This document shows, one piece after another, positions 52,457 to 60,835 of a stretch of 64,000 bases of DNA. Each line of letters starts with the position of its first letter. The first letter of the stretch is position 1. Below the pieces are notes generated by a model. The model did no database searches. It was not told the origin of the DNA and saw only the letters and a program-made list of their open reading frames with translations. Position numbers and translations under genes: made by a program. This DNA is from Streptomyces sp. NBC_00370 (lineage in GTDB: Bacteria > Actinomycetota > Actinomycetes > Streptomycetales > Streptomycetaceae), in assembly GCF_036084755.1 (NCBI RefSeq), contig NZ_CP107968.1, forward strand, positions 3,875,501 to 3,939,500, written 5' to 3'.

Positions 52457-52478
52457 TCCGCCAAGAATAACGCAACCA

Positions 52479-52494
52479 AGTTAAAAGTTTAACT
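52479..52494. promoter_or_regulatory. Palindrome in the helD promoter
   Basis: AGTTAAA-AG-TTTAACT is a perfect inverted repeat, very AT-rich for this genome, in the 46-bp gap between the TetR stop and the helD start. Probable binding site for that TetR protein. Confidence 0.75.
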
Positions 52495-52502
52495 CGGTCA
52501 CG

Positions 52503-53207
52503 TTATTTTCCCAGCCCCGTACGCAGCCGCTCGAACGCCACCTCCGCCGCCGCCACCGCGTCCGGATACACCTGCCCGGCCGACTCCCCCGCCGCGATCC
52601 GCCGCCAGTTCTCCATCGCGAGGACCCGTAGGACCGCGACGATCTGGCCCGCGTCGAGCCGCCCCTCGATCCCGCCGCCGAGCGCCACGGCCAGCGCGTC
52701 CTCGGAGCGCTGCTGGTACGCGTACGCCCGCGCGACCAGGCTCGGCGTCCCGTACAGCAGCCGGTGGTACGCGAGCACCTGCTCGTGGTCGTTGAGCCCC
52801 GTCACCGGATCGCGCCGGTCGAGCCCGGCGCGGAAGTGGCGCCGCAGCGCTTCGAGCGCGGATACGCCGTCGGGCCGGCCGGCGACGACCCTGGCGGCCT
52901 CGTCCTCGTGGTCGGCGACGCGGTGCAGGACAAGGTCTTCTTTCGCGGGGAAGTACCGGAAGAGGGTCGGCTTGGAGACGTCGGCGGCGGCTGCGATCTC
53001 GGCGACCGGAACGGCGTCGAAGCCGCGCTCCAGGAAGAGCGCGATCGCCACCTCCGAGATCGCCTCGTAGCGCTGCTGCTTCTTGCGCGCGCGCAGACCG
53101 GGCTCGGAGCCGGAGCCCGAGCCGGAGCCGGAGCCGGAGCCGGGACCGAGGTCGGAGCCGACAGCGGCACCGGCACCGGAGCTGGAACCGGGAGCCGAGT
53201 CAGTCAT
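52503..53207 (-). CDS. TetR-family regulator of the helD gene
   Basis: A 234-residue regulator. The HTH is at about 48-90 (EAISEVAIALFLERGFDAVPV, AEIAAAADVSKPTLFRYFPAKEDLV). The first 45 residues are Gly/Ser-Pro-Glu low complexity (GSGSGSGSGSGSE) from GAGCCG hexanucleotide repeats, which is unusual for TetR. Located directly upstream of helD on the same strand, with the palindrome between them. Confidence 0.85.
   Translation of the reverse strand: MTDSAPGSSSGAGAAVGSDLGPGSGSGSGSGSGSEPGLRARKKQQRYEAISEVAIALFLERGFDAVPVAEIAAAADVSKPTLFRYFPAKEDLVLHRVADHEDEAARVVAGRPDGVSALEALRRHFRAGLDRRDPVTGLNDHEQVLAYHRLLYGTPSLVARAYAYQQRSEDALAVALGGGIEGRLDAGQIVAVLRVLAMENWRRIAAGESAGQVYPDAVAAAEVAFERLRTGLGK
53100..53160 (-). 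repeat. GAGCCG-type hexanucleotide repeats in the TetR 5' end
   Basis: Runs of GAGCCG (plus strand) encode a Gly-Ser repeat upstream of the HTH; units are multiples of three. Confidence 0.85.
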
Positions 53208-53360
53208 GGGCCCCCGCATTGCGTACAAGCACCTCGACGCCGCCCATCCGTCCGTCCGTGATCGTCATCCATCCTAGTAATGCCCAGTAACGCCTAGGAC
53301 TCCAGTCCGGCGGGCTGCCGCACGGTCCGCCGATGCGTCCCCCCACCCGCACCGCGTCCG

Positions 53361-54059
53361 CTAGCGAGCCGCGCCCAGCGCCTGCGTCGTGGCGTGGTAG
53401 CGGTTCAGGAGCAGCGGGCGGGCCCAGCGGATCGGCGGCGGGAAGTTGGACAGCATGTCCGGGCGGCCCTGGACCGGGTCCGGGTCCTCCATCAGGCCGA
53501 TGACCAGGTGCGGCCCGGTGCGCGGGGCGCCGTGCACGAGGGCCTTGCGCAGCCGCACGATGTCCGTGTCCGCGACGTACGGCAGCAGCTTCCGCAGGAC
53601 CGGTTCCTCCAACGCCAGGTGGGCGAGGAGCAGTTCGCCGACCCTGCGGGCCGACGGCAACGCCGCCTGCGCCGCCGCTGCCCGGTCGGCGCGGTCCGCC
53701 CGGTCCCTGCTGCCGTCCAGCGCGGCGAGTGCGTCAACTTCCCTGCTCAGCCTGCGCAGTTCGACGTCGAGCACCAGATGTTCCCGGGTCAGCACGGCCA
53801 ACTCGTCGACCGCCGCCGGGCACAGCTCACGCAGCACCGGCCAGAACAGGTCGTCCTCGATCGTGTGGTGATGATGGACGAACTGGATCATCCAACGTGC
53901 CGTCCCCACCAGCGCCTTGACGCCGACCGACTTCTCGTGTGCGAGCCGGTCGAGGGAGCCGGTCACCAGAGCGGTGCCCCGGCGCATGATCGCGTGCACC
54001 GCCATCAGCTCGTCGTACATACGCGAGCCTTGGGGCCTCGGTGCTGTTGTGGCCGACAT
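53361..54059 (-). CDS. Hemerythrin domain-containing protein
   Basis: A 232-residue protein with the four-helix hemerythrin fold. MYDELMAVHAIMRRGTALVTG, MIQFVHHHHTIEDDLFWPVLR, LTREHLVLDVELRRLSREVD and ELLLAHLALEEPVL supply the His/Glu ligands of a di-iron centre that binds O2 or NO. Residues 125-140 are an Asp/Ala/Arg repeat. The ATG at 54059 follows AAGGGACAGACC. Upstream in-frame sequence to 54326 is made of 18-bp repeats and is unlikely to be translated. Confidence 0.87.
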   Translation of the reverse strand: MSATTAPRPQGSRMYDELMAVHAIMRRGTALVTGSLDRLAHEKSVGVKALVGTARWMIQFVHHHHTIEDDLFWPVLRELCPAAVDELAVLTREHLVLDVELRRLSREVDALAALDGSRDRADRADRAAAAQAALPSARRVGELLLAHLALEEPVLRKLLPYVADTDIVRLRKALVHGAPRTGPHLVIGLMEDPDPVQGRPDMLSNFPPPIRWARPLLLNRYHATTQALGAAR

Positions 54060-54077
54060 GGTCTGTCCCTTGTCCGT

Positions 54078-54167
54078 CGGATTCCGACTGCCCGTCGGAT
54101 CCCGGCTGTTCATCGGATCCCGGCCACCCATCGGATTGCGGCTGCCCGTCGGATCCCTCGTGCCGAT
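54078..54167 (-). repeat. Five 18-bp tandem repeats upstream of the hemerythrin gene
   Basis: Five consecutive units of CGGATYCCGRCTGCCCGT-type sequence lie between the hemerythrin start and the S9 peptidase promoter. In frame they would extend the hemerythrin protein with GSRDP/GSRNP repeats. Confidence 0.85.
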
Positions 54168-54358
54168 CGGGGTCCCGGCCGTCCGCACGATCCCGCGCCG
54201 GTTCCGCGATCCCGGACACCCTATCCGGATATCGGACACTTTAGGGGCTTTGCGGCTGTGTGTCCCCCGGTATCCACCCCGTACCGAGAGCGTGGACCCC
54301 CGTACCGGGAGCGTGGACCCCCGCACCGACCACCGGCCGCAGGCGCAGAATGGAGGGC

Positions 54359-56149
54359 ATGACTGAGATCAACGGTTCGATGCCGGATTGGGAGAAGCGC
54401 TTCAGGGCGCCTCGCGTATCGCTGCCCGACTGGGCCGAGGACGCACCCGACCGGGCGCTGTTCGTGTCGAACGCGACCGGGACGTACGAGCTGTACGCGT
54501 GGGACCGTGCCACCGGGGAGCAGCGACAGGCGACCGACCGGCCGACCGGGACGACGGACGGTGTGCTGTCGCTCGACGGTGAGTGGATCTGGTGGTTCTC
54601 CGACACCGACGGGGACGAGTTCGGGGTCTGGATGCGGCAGCCCTTCGGCGGGCAGCAGTCCGCCGACGAGCCGGCCGCCCCCGGCCTCGACCCGTCGTAC
54701 CCCGCCGGTCTCGCCCTCGGCAGGGACGGCACGGCCGTCGTCGGCCGGTCCACCGACGAGGACGGGTCGACGCTGCACGTCGTACGGCCGGGCGAGGCGC
54801 CGCAGGAGATCTACCGGCACCGGGAGTCCGCCGGTGTCGGGGACCTGTCGTACGACGGTTCGCTGCTCGCGATCGAGCACACCGAGCACGGCGACGCCAT
54901 GCACTCGGCGCTGCGCGTGCTGCGGCTGGACGGCTCCGTCGTCGCCGAACTCGACGACACGGCGGGCGGCACCCGCGAGCTGGGCCTCGAAGTGTTGGGG
55001 TTCGCGCCGGTCGAGGGTGACAGCCGGCTGCTCGTCGGCCATCAGCGGCGCGGCCGCTGGGAGCCGGTCGTCTGGAACCCGCTGACCGGTGAGGAGACGG
55101 AACTCGCGATCGACCTGCCGGGGGACGTCAGCGCCGAGTGGTATCCGGACGGCTCAGGGCTGCTGATCGTGCACAGCTTCGAGGCGCGCGGTGAGCTGTG
55201 GCGGTACGACTTCACGAAGAGCGCCCTCGTCCAGATCGAGACCCCCGCGGGGTCCGTGTCCGGCGCGACGGCCAGGCCGGACGGGACCATCGAGTACCTG
55301 TGGTCGTCGGCGGCCCGCCCCTCCGAGGTCCGCTCGACGGCGGGCGGTGTCGTGCTCGACGCCCCCGGGTTCGCGGCGCCGCCGTCCGTGCCGGTCGAGG
55401 ACGCCTGGGTCGAAGGGCCCGGCGGCCGGGTGCACGCGCTGGTGCAGCGGCCGGCCGGCGAGGGACCCTTCCCGACGGTCTTCGAGATCCACGGCGGCCC
55501 CACCTGGCACGACAGCGACGCGTTCGCGGCGGGACCCGCCGCCTGGGTCGACCACGGATACGCGGTCGTCCGGGTCAACTACCGCGGCTCGACGGGCTAC
55601 GGGCGCGAGTGGACCGACGCGCTCAAGCACCGGGTCGGTCTGATCGAGCTGGAAGACATCGCGGCGGTACGGGAATGGGCGGTGTCCTCGGGCCTCGCCG
55701 ACCCGGCGAAGCTGGTGCTGGCCGGCGGGTCGTGGGGCGGCTATCTGACGCTGCTGGGCGTCGGCACCCAGCCGGACGCCTGGGCGGTCGGCCTGGCCGC
55801 CGTACCGGTCGCCGACTACGTGACGGCGTACCACGACGAGATGGAGGCCCTGAAGGCGATGGACCGCACGCTGCTCGGCGGTACGCCCGAAGAGGTGCCC
55901 GAGCGGTTCGAGGCGTCGTCACCGCTGACGTACGTGGACGCGGTGCGCGCGCCGGTCTACATCTCGGCCGGGCTCAACGACCCGCGCTGCCCGATCCAGC
56001 AGGTGGAGAACTACGTGGAGCGGCTGGCCGCGCGCGGCGCGGTCCACGAGGTGTACCGGTACGACGCGGGGCACGGCTCGCTGGTGGTGGAGGAGCGGAT
56101 CAAGCAGGTACGGCTTGAGCTGGACTTCGCCGGCCGGCACCTCCGGTAG
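54359..56149 (+). CDS. S9-family prolyl oligopeptidase-like serine peptidase
   Basis: A 596-residue enzyme. Residues about 30-345 form a beta-propeller (repeated RLLVGHQRRGRWEPV, LLIVHSFEARGELW strands), and 375-596 an alpha/beta hydrolase domain with nucleophile Ser in LAGGSWGGYLTLL, Asp in GLNDPRCP and His in AGHGSLV. Acylaminoacyl-peptidase/dipeptidyl-peptidase type; cytoplasmic (no signal peptide). The ATG has TGGAGGGC directly upstream. Confidence 0.92.
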   Translation: MTEINGSMPDWEKRFRAPRVSLPDWAEDAPDRALFVSNATGTYELYAWDRATGEQRQATDRPTGTTDGVLSLDGEWIWWFSDTDGDEFGVWMRQPFGGQQSADEPAAPGLDPSYPAGLALGRDGTAVVGRSTDEDGSTLHVVRPGEAPQEIYRHRESAGVGDLSYDGSLLAIEHTEHGDAMHSALRVLRLDGSVVAELDDTAGGTRELGLEVLGFAPVEGDSRLLVGHQRRGRWEPVVWNPLTGEETELAIDLPGDVSAEWYPDGSGLLIVHSFEARGELWRYDFTKSALVQIETPAGSVSGATARPDGTIEYLWSSAARPSEVRSTAGGVVLDAPGFAAPPSVPVEDAWVEGPGGRVHALVQRPAGEGPFPTVFEIHGGPTWHDSDAFAAGPAAWVDHGYAVVRVNYRGSTGYGREWTDALKHRVGLIELEDIAAVREWAVSSGLADPAKLVLAGGSWGGYLTLLGVGTQPDAWAVGLAAVPVADYVTAYHDEMEALKAMDRTLLGGTPEEVPERFEASSPLTYVDAVRAPVYISAGLNDPRCPIQQVENYVERLAARGAVHEVYRYDAGHGSLVVEERIKQVRLELDFAGRHLR

Positions 56150-56190
56150 GCGGCCTGCCCAGGAGAAGCAGGAAAAGCAGGAGAAGGAAG

Positions 56191-56222
56191 AAGGGCGGGC
56201 GGCCCCCCGGCCGTCCGCCCTT
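56191..56222 (+). terminator. Terminator after the S9 peptidase gene
   Basis: AAGGGCGGGCGGCC and GGCCGTCCGCCCTT form a 14-position stem (one mismatch) around CCCC, 40 bp after the stop. Confidence 0.88.
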
Positions 56223-56244
56223 CCGCTTTGTGAGCCGACTGCCG

Positions 56245-56394
56245 GGTGCCGGGTGCCGGGTGCCGGATGTTGGCTGCCCGACTCTCGGCTGCCCGACTCT
56301 CGGCTGCCCGACTCTCGGCTGCCCGGCAGTCGGCTGCCGCGCTCCTGGCTGCCCGGCAGTCGGCTGCCGCGCTCTCGGCTGCCCGGCTGCCGGA
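56245..56394 (+). repeat. GGCTGCCCGACTCTC 15-bp tandem repeats
   Basis: About 150 bp of imperfect 15-bp units (GGCTGCCCGACTCTC, GGCTGCCCGGCAGTC, GGCTGCCGCGCTCCT) preceded by GCCGGGT heptamers. They fill the space between the peptidase terminator and the sigma-factor stop. Confidence 0.85.
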
Positions 56395-57399
56395 TTACGT
56401 GACGGTCCCCAGCCCCGTCGCGCCCGGTCCCGTCGGCCTCAGCCCCGTCAGGTTCAGCCTGCTCAGCCGCGCCGGATCCGCCAGGATGTCGATCTCGGTG
56501 ATCTTTCCGTCCCTGACGACGAAGGCCGCCAGCGACAGCGGACGTTGCTGCGCGTCGACCGCGACCAGGCCAGGGGCGCCGTTGACGAGCACCGGCCGGG
56601 TGACCTGGGCGAGCCGCCGGAAGGTGAGCGCCTGCTCGCTCACGGCGCGCGCCCCGCGCACCACCTTCGACGCCCACGCGCCCGCAGCCGGCGCACCCAC
56701 CCCCGCCGCGTCTCCCGCCGCCGCGTCTCCCGCCGGCGCGTCTCCCGTCGGCCCGCCGACGTCCACCCGCAGCACCACGTCCGGGTCGAGGAGGGCCAGC
56801 AGCCCCTCGAAGTCGCCGCCGCGTGAGGCCGCGAGGAACGCGTCCACCACCTCACGTCCGCGCGCCGGGTCCGACTCCGGGGCCGGGGCCGGTTCGTTCC
56901 CCGTCCCCCGCACCCGGCGGCGGCCCCGGCTCGCGAGCTGGCGCGCCGCCGCAGGGGTGCGGTCCACGATGGGCGCGATCTCGTCGAACGGCATGCCGAA
57001 CATGTCGTGCAGGACGAACGCGAGCCGCTCGGCGGGCGGCAGCGCTTCGAGCACCACCAGCAGCGCGAGACCGACCGAGTCCGCCAGCAGCGCCTCGTGC
57101 TCGGGATCGGCGCCCTCCGTACCGCTGACGATCGGATCGGGGACGTACACGTCCAGCGGATCCTCCCGGCGCGACCTGCGCGTACGGAGCATGTCCAGGC
57201 ACACCCGCCCGACGACCGTCGTCAGCCAGCCGGTCAGATTCTCGACCTTCCGGGTGTCGCTCCCGCTGAGCCGCAGCCACGCCTCCTGTACGGCGTCGTC
57301 GGCCTCGCTCAGCGAGCCGAGCATCCGGTAGGCCACGGCCCGCAGATGGGCGCGGTCGGCCTCGAAGCGCTCCGCCAGGAATACCTCGTCCTCTGCCAC
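56395..57399 (-). CDS. SigJ-like ECF sigma factor with SnoaL-like domain
   Basis: A 334-residue sigma factor. Region 2 is at 10-75 (AYRMLGSLSEADDAVQEAWLRLSG), region 4 at about 130-180 (PFDEIAPIVDRTPAAARQLASRGRR), and a SnoaL/NTF2-like domain follows to the end. It differs from the ECF41 protein above in having no WLPEP motif (VYVPDPIV in that position) and contains a run of (G/P)DA repeats near 240. The GTG at 57399 has GGAGG 8 bp upstream. Divergent from the SURF1 gene. Confidence 0.88.
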   Translation of the reverse strand: MAEDEVFLAERFEADRAHLRAVAYRMLGSLSEADDAVQEAWLRLSGSDTRKVENLTGWLTTVVGRVCLDMLRTRRSRREDPLDVYVPDPIVSGTEGADPEHEALLADSVGLALLVVLEALPPAERLAFVLHDMFGMPFDEIAPIVDRTPAAARQLASRGRRRVRGTGNEPAPAPESDPARGREVVDAFLAASRGGDFEGLLALLDPDVVLRVDVGGPTGDAPAGDAAAGDAAGVGAPAAGAWASKVVRGARAVSEQALTFRRLAQVTRPVLVNGAPGLVAVDAQQRPLSLAAFVVRDGKITEIDILADPARLSRLNLTGLRPTGPGATGLGTVT

Positions 57400-57522
57400 C
57401 TCGTTGTCCTCCACACAGACATGACGGACGCCGACCCGAGAATGTGACATGTGCGCGCCGACGCGGCGCCGGGAAAGGGACCCGGGCCCGGACCACGGGC
57501 GGGCGCTGCGTACCGTGGAGGT

Positions 57523-58428
57523 GTGTACCGGTTCCTGCTGACCCCCCGTTGGTGGGGGATCAATGTCTTCACGCTGCTGGCGATCCCCGTCTGTATCTTC
57601 ATGGGGACCTGGCAGCTCAGCCGGTTCGAGGACCGCGTCGCCAGCCACGACGCCGCCGAGAACCGCCCGGACCCGGCGAGCCGCGCGGCGGAGCCGCTGG
57701 CCTCGCTGCTGCCCGTCGACCAGAACACCTCCGGGCGGCACGCCGAGGCAAGGGGCCGTTACGCCCAGCAGTTCCTGGTGCCCGACCGGCAACTGGACGG
57801 CAAGGACGGCTCGTACGTCCTGACGATGCTGCGCACCGACGGCGGCAAGGCCCTGCCCGTCGTACGCGGCTGGCTGCCCGCCGGCCAGCGCCCGCCCGCG
57901 CCCCCGAAGGGCGAAGTGAGCGTGACGGGCGCGCTCCAGGCGTCCGAGACCACCGGCAGCGACGGGGTGCGGGCGGGCGGCGGGCTGCCGGCCGGGCAGA
58001 TCGGCATGATCAGCGCGGCTTCGCTGGTCAACGTCGTGCCGTACGGCGTCTACGACGCGTGGATCACGGTGAGCCGGTCGTCCGACGGGCTGCGGGCCGT
58101 GCCGGCCGCCGCGCCGCAGAACACCGGGCTCGACCTCAAGGCGTTCCAGAACTTGGGGTACACCGGCGAGTGGTTCGTCTTCGCGGGCTTCGTGCTCTTC
58201 ATGTGGTTCCGGCTGCTGCGCCGTGAGGCGGAGGCGGCGAAGGACCACGCGCTGGGCCTGGACCTCGCTGCGGGTCCCGATCCGGGCCCTGATCCTGACG
58301 ACACCGGCGACACGGACAGCACCGACGACACCCACAGCACCGAAGACCGCGACGGCACCGACGACACCCACAGCACCGACGGCTCAGAACCCGACCGTCA
58401 CGAGGCGTCCAGGACGCCCGTCTTGTAG
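57523..58428 (+). CDS. SURF1 family cytochrome c oxidase assembly protein
   Basis: A 301-residue membrane protein. VYRFLLTPRWWGINVFTLLAIPVCIFMGTWQLSRFEDR is the family N-terminal helix with WQLxR, PVVRGWLPAGQRPP the central SURF1 segment, and WFVFAGFVLFMWFRLLRR the second helix. It assists haem insertion or assembly of respiratory oxidases. The C-terminal 45 residues are Asp/Thr/Ser repeats (TDDTHSTED). GTG start; GGAGGT lies immediately upstream. The 3' end overlaps the convergent membrane-protein gene by 31 bp. Confidence 0.9.
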   Translation: MYRFLLTPRWWGINVFTLLAIPVCIFMGTWQLSRFEDRVASHDAAENRPDPASRAAEPLASLLPVDQNTSGRHAEARGRYAQQFLVPDRQLDGKDGSYVLTMLRTDGGKALPVVRGWLPAGQRPPAPPKGEVSVTGALQASETTGSDGVRAGGGLPAGQIGMISAASLVNVVPYGVYDAWITVSRSSDGLRAVPAAAPQNTGLDLKAFQNLGYTGEWFVFAGFVLFMWFRLLRREAEAAKDHALGLDLAAGPDPGPDPDDTGDTDSTDDTHSTEDRDGTDDTHSTDGSEPDRHEASRTPVL

Positions 58429-59813
58429 ATCGTGCCCGCGCACGCGTTGGGGATCTCCGCCTCGGCGATCGGCTCGCCCGGCGCCGCCGAGTGCTCCACC
58501 ATCACCGTGCCCGGCTCCGTACCGCCGTCGTCCCTGCCGCCGAGCTGGCTCGTCACCGCGGCGGTGTTCGCCGTCCCGCCGCCGGAGCCGCCGCCCGTAC
58601 CCGCACCCGGGTCCGTGATCGGTCCGGGGCCCGTGCCGCCGTCGGAGCCGCCGACCGCACCGTTGTTCTCGCCACCGCCGCCCGCCGGGCCGTCCGTCGA
58701 CTGGGAGGGGTCGGGGGACTCGTTCTGCGTGGGACAGGTGTCGGACGGCACCCAGGCGAACTTCACCTCGTACGCCGTGGCGGGTGCCAGCAGGAGCGTC
58801 GTGGTCTGCTGGGAAGGGGCGGGCAGCTGGGTCGCCGCGTCGCCCGAAGCGTGCTCCACGACATTGATCTTGCTGGCGTCGGCGGCGCCGCCCGCCTTGA
58901 AACCGATCGCCCCCGCGCCGCTGACCGCGCAGTCGCTGCTGGAGACGTTGGACACGCGGAAGGTGCCGTAAACCGTGCCGTTGGCCTCCGGCGGGCCCGC
59001 CTCGGCGACGGTGACGGCGAGCTGGCTCGGCTCACAGGTCGGCGAGTCGACGGCGAAGCTGTCCGCCGGGCCCGTGCTGTCGTCCGTACCGTTGCTCGCC
59101 GCGCCCGAAGCGGCTTCGTCGCCCGGGGAGAGCGTGCTGGACGGATCGCCGTCACCGGAGGGATCGTCGTCCGTGGGCTGCCCCGACTGCTTCTCGGTTC
59201 CTGCGGAGTCGGTGCCGGGGCCCGTACCGCCCTGCGTCTCGTCGTGTCCCGCGTTGACGGAACGGCCGTTCGACGTGCCGCCCGAGTTGGCGACGTGGAT
59301 GAACGCGGGAATCGCGGTGCCGCACAGCAGGACGGCGGCGACGGCGCCGACGACGACCTGGCGCTTCCTGGCCCGCCGGTTGGGCACGGCCGTACGCAGG
59401 TGTTGCAGCGCGTCCTCGGACGGCTCCAGGTCCTGTACGGCGGTGTGGAACAGCAGGCGCAGCGCCGACTCGTCGGCTTCGGTCCCACCGAGTCCGATGG
59501 TGCTGACGCCGCTCACGCTGCGGACGCGGGTCCCGTCCGCGCGGTCCGCGGCACCGCCGTCACTGCCGTCACCGCTGGCACTGCCGCCGCTGCCGTCACC
59601 GCCGTCGCTACTGTCACCATCGGCGGCAGCGGCGTTCCCGGCAGCGTCGGCGCCGGGGTCTTCGACCTGGCTGGCCGCATCGGCCTCCGCGTTCGCACGC
59701 CCGTCAAGGCCGCTCGGCTCTTTCTCCGGCCCGTTGTCCACTGTTCCGTTCCTACTCGCGTCATCCAGCGGCCCGTCAGGACCCTCGGGCCCGTTCCTGC
59801 TGTGGCCACTCAT
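58398..59813 (-). CDS. Membrane-anchored acidic protein, likely anti-sigma or surface partner of the upstream sigma factor
   Basis: A 471-residue protein. The first ~145 residues are disordered and acidic. VVVGAVAAVLLCGTAIPAFIHVA (about 152-174) is a single transmembrane segment. The extracytoplasmic part has a folded domain with conserved Cys (CEPSQLAVTVAEAGPP, SSDCAVSGAGAIGFK) and Gly-rich linkers. It is translated in ATGA overlap with the sigma factor, as anti-sigma factors usually are, but no ZAS zinc motif is visible, so anti-sigma function is inference only. Confidence 0.8.
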   Translation of the reverse strand: MSGHSRNGPEGPDGPLDDASRNGTVDNGPEKEPSGLDGRANAEADAASQVEDPGADAAGNAAAADGDSSDGGDGSGGSASGDGSDGGAADRADGTRVRSVSGVSTIGLGGTEADESALRLLFHTAVQDLEPSEDALQHLRTAVPNRRARKRQVVVGAVAAVLLCGTAIPAFIHVANSGGTSNGRSVNAGHDETQGGTGPGTDSAGTEKQSGQPTDDDPSGDGDPSSTLSPGDEAASGAASNGTDDSTGPADSFAVDSPTCEPSQLAVTVAEAGPPEANGTVYGTFRVSNVSSSDCAVSGAGAIGFKAGGAADASKINVVEHASGDAATQLPAPSQQTTTLLLAPATAYEVKFAWVPSDTCPTQNESPDPSQSTDGPAGGGGENNGAVGGSDGGTGPGPITDPGAGTGGGSGGGTANTAAVTSQLGGRDDGGTEPGTVMVEHSAAPGEPIAEAEIPNACAGTIYKTGVLDAS

Positions 59814-60385
59814 GTCGTGGCCTCCATGGCGACGCGGAGCGCCGCTATGCCCCGCGAGCCGTACGCCTTCACGGAACCCAGGGATATCCCGAGCGTCTTG
59901 GCGACCTGCGCCTCGGTCATGTCGGCGAAGTACCGCAGGACCAGCACCTCTCGCTGCCTGCGTTGCAGCCCGCGCATCGCCTTGATCAGCGCGTCCCGCT
60001 CCAACTGGTCGTACGCGCCCTCCTCGGCGCTCGCCATGTCCGGCATCGGCTTGGACAGCAGCTTGAGTCCGAGGATGCGGCGGCGCAGCGCGGAGCGGGA
60101 GAGGTTCACCACCGTCTGCCGCAGATACGCCAGCGTCTTCTCGGGTTCGCGCACGCGGTTGCGCGCGGAGTGCACCCGGATGAAGGCCTCTTGGACCACG
60201 TCCTCGCAGGAGGCCGTGTCGTCGAGCAGGAGCGCGGCGAGACCCAGCAGCGACCGGTAGTGGGCGCGGTAGGTCTCGGTGAGGTGATCGACAGTGGTGC
60301 CTGCGGCCATCGTGTCGTCAGCACCGTCGCGTTGGGACGGTATGTGCGTGGGCCGGGCGGCGGGCACAGGAGCGATCACCGGCAT
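59810..60385 (-). CDS. SigE-family ECF RNA polymerase sigma factor
   Basis: A 191-residue sigma factor of the actinobacterial SigE-70 family. Region 2 is LLLDDTASCEDVVQEAFIRVHSA, the linker LRRRILGLKLLSKPMPDMAS, and region 4 RQREVLVLRYFADMTEAQVAKTLGISLGSVKAYGSRG. The ATG at 60385 gives the conserved MPVIAPVPAARPTHIPSQRD start; an ATG at 60310 is possible. Its stop overlaps the start of the membrane partner (ATGA). Confidence 0.9.
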   Translation of the reverse strand: MPVIAPVPAARPTHIPSQRDGADDTMAAGTTVDHLTETYRAHYRSLLGLAALLLDDTASCEDVVQEAFIRVHSARNRVREPEKTLAYLRQTVVNLSRSALRRRILGLKLLSKPMPDMASAEEGAYDQLERDALIKAMRGLQRRQREVLVLRYFADMTEAQVAKTLGISLGSVKAYGSRGIAALRVAMEATT

Positions 60386-60835
60386 ACCGCCGGCCGGGCG
60401 GGGCCGCCGGAGCGGGCGCACCGTAGCACCGCGTACGGGGCTGAGCACGGGGCCGATCGCGCCGCGTACCGGGCCGATCGCGCCGCGTACGGGGCCGATA
60501 GCCGTGATGTCGAGAACCTCTGCTGCCACGCCTGTTTGACACACTTCCCCCCGTCAGGGTTGTACGCGCACGTCGCGGCATTTGACGCTGCACTCTTTGG
60601 CCCCATGTGCACCCGATCTCCCCCAATGCCCCATATTTGCGTCACCGAACGGGGTGACCGCATAGACGCCTTGCCGCCGCCCGGCGGTTGCAGCGCTTAC
60701 ACAGAAAGGCCGGTCTGCATCGTCGGACACGACGACGTCCCAGTTCAAGTGGTACAGACCAGCGATTTGCTCACAGGGCGTGCACAGATCCTACAAAGAG
60801 TTCCGAAAGGCCTTACGCCGTCGTGCCGGTGACGT
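60386..60835. other. Intergenic region between the sigma-factor and asd genes
   Basis: 450 bp without a convincing gene. Three 21-bp tandem repeats of CGCGTACGGGGCCGATCGC type lie at 60430-60503, and a GTCACC-GAACGG-GGTGAC inverted repeat at 60641-60658. A 64-codon minus frame (60554-60748) has no recognisable similarity. Confidence 0.6.

Noticed and set aside
53361..54326. N-terminally extended hemerythrin protein
   Set aside because: The extra 89 codons are 18-bp tandem repeats, and a good ribosome-binding site lies at the internal ATG.
60554..60748. 64-codon minus-strand reading frame upstream of asd
   Set aside because: There is no family similarity and no convincing ribosome-binding site; it overlaps likely promoter elements.
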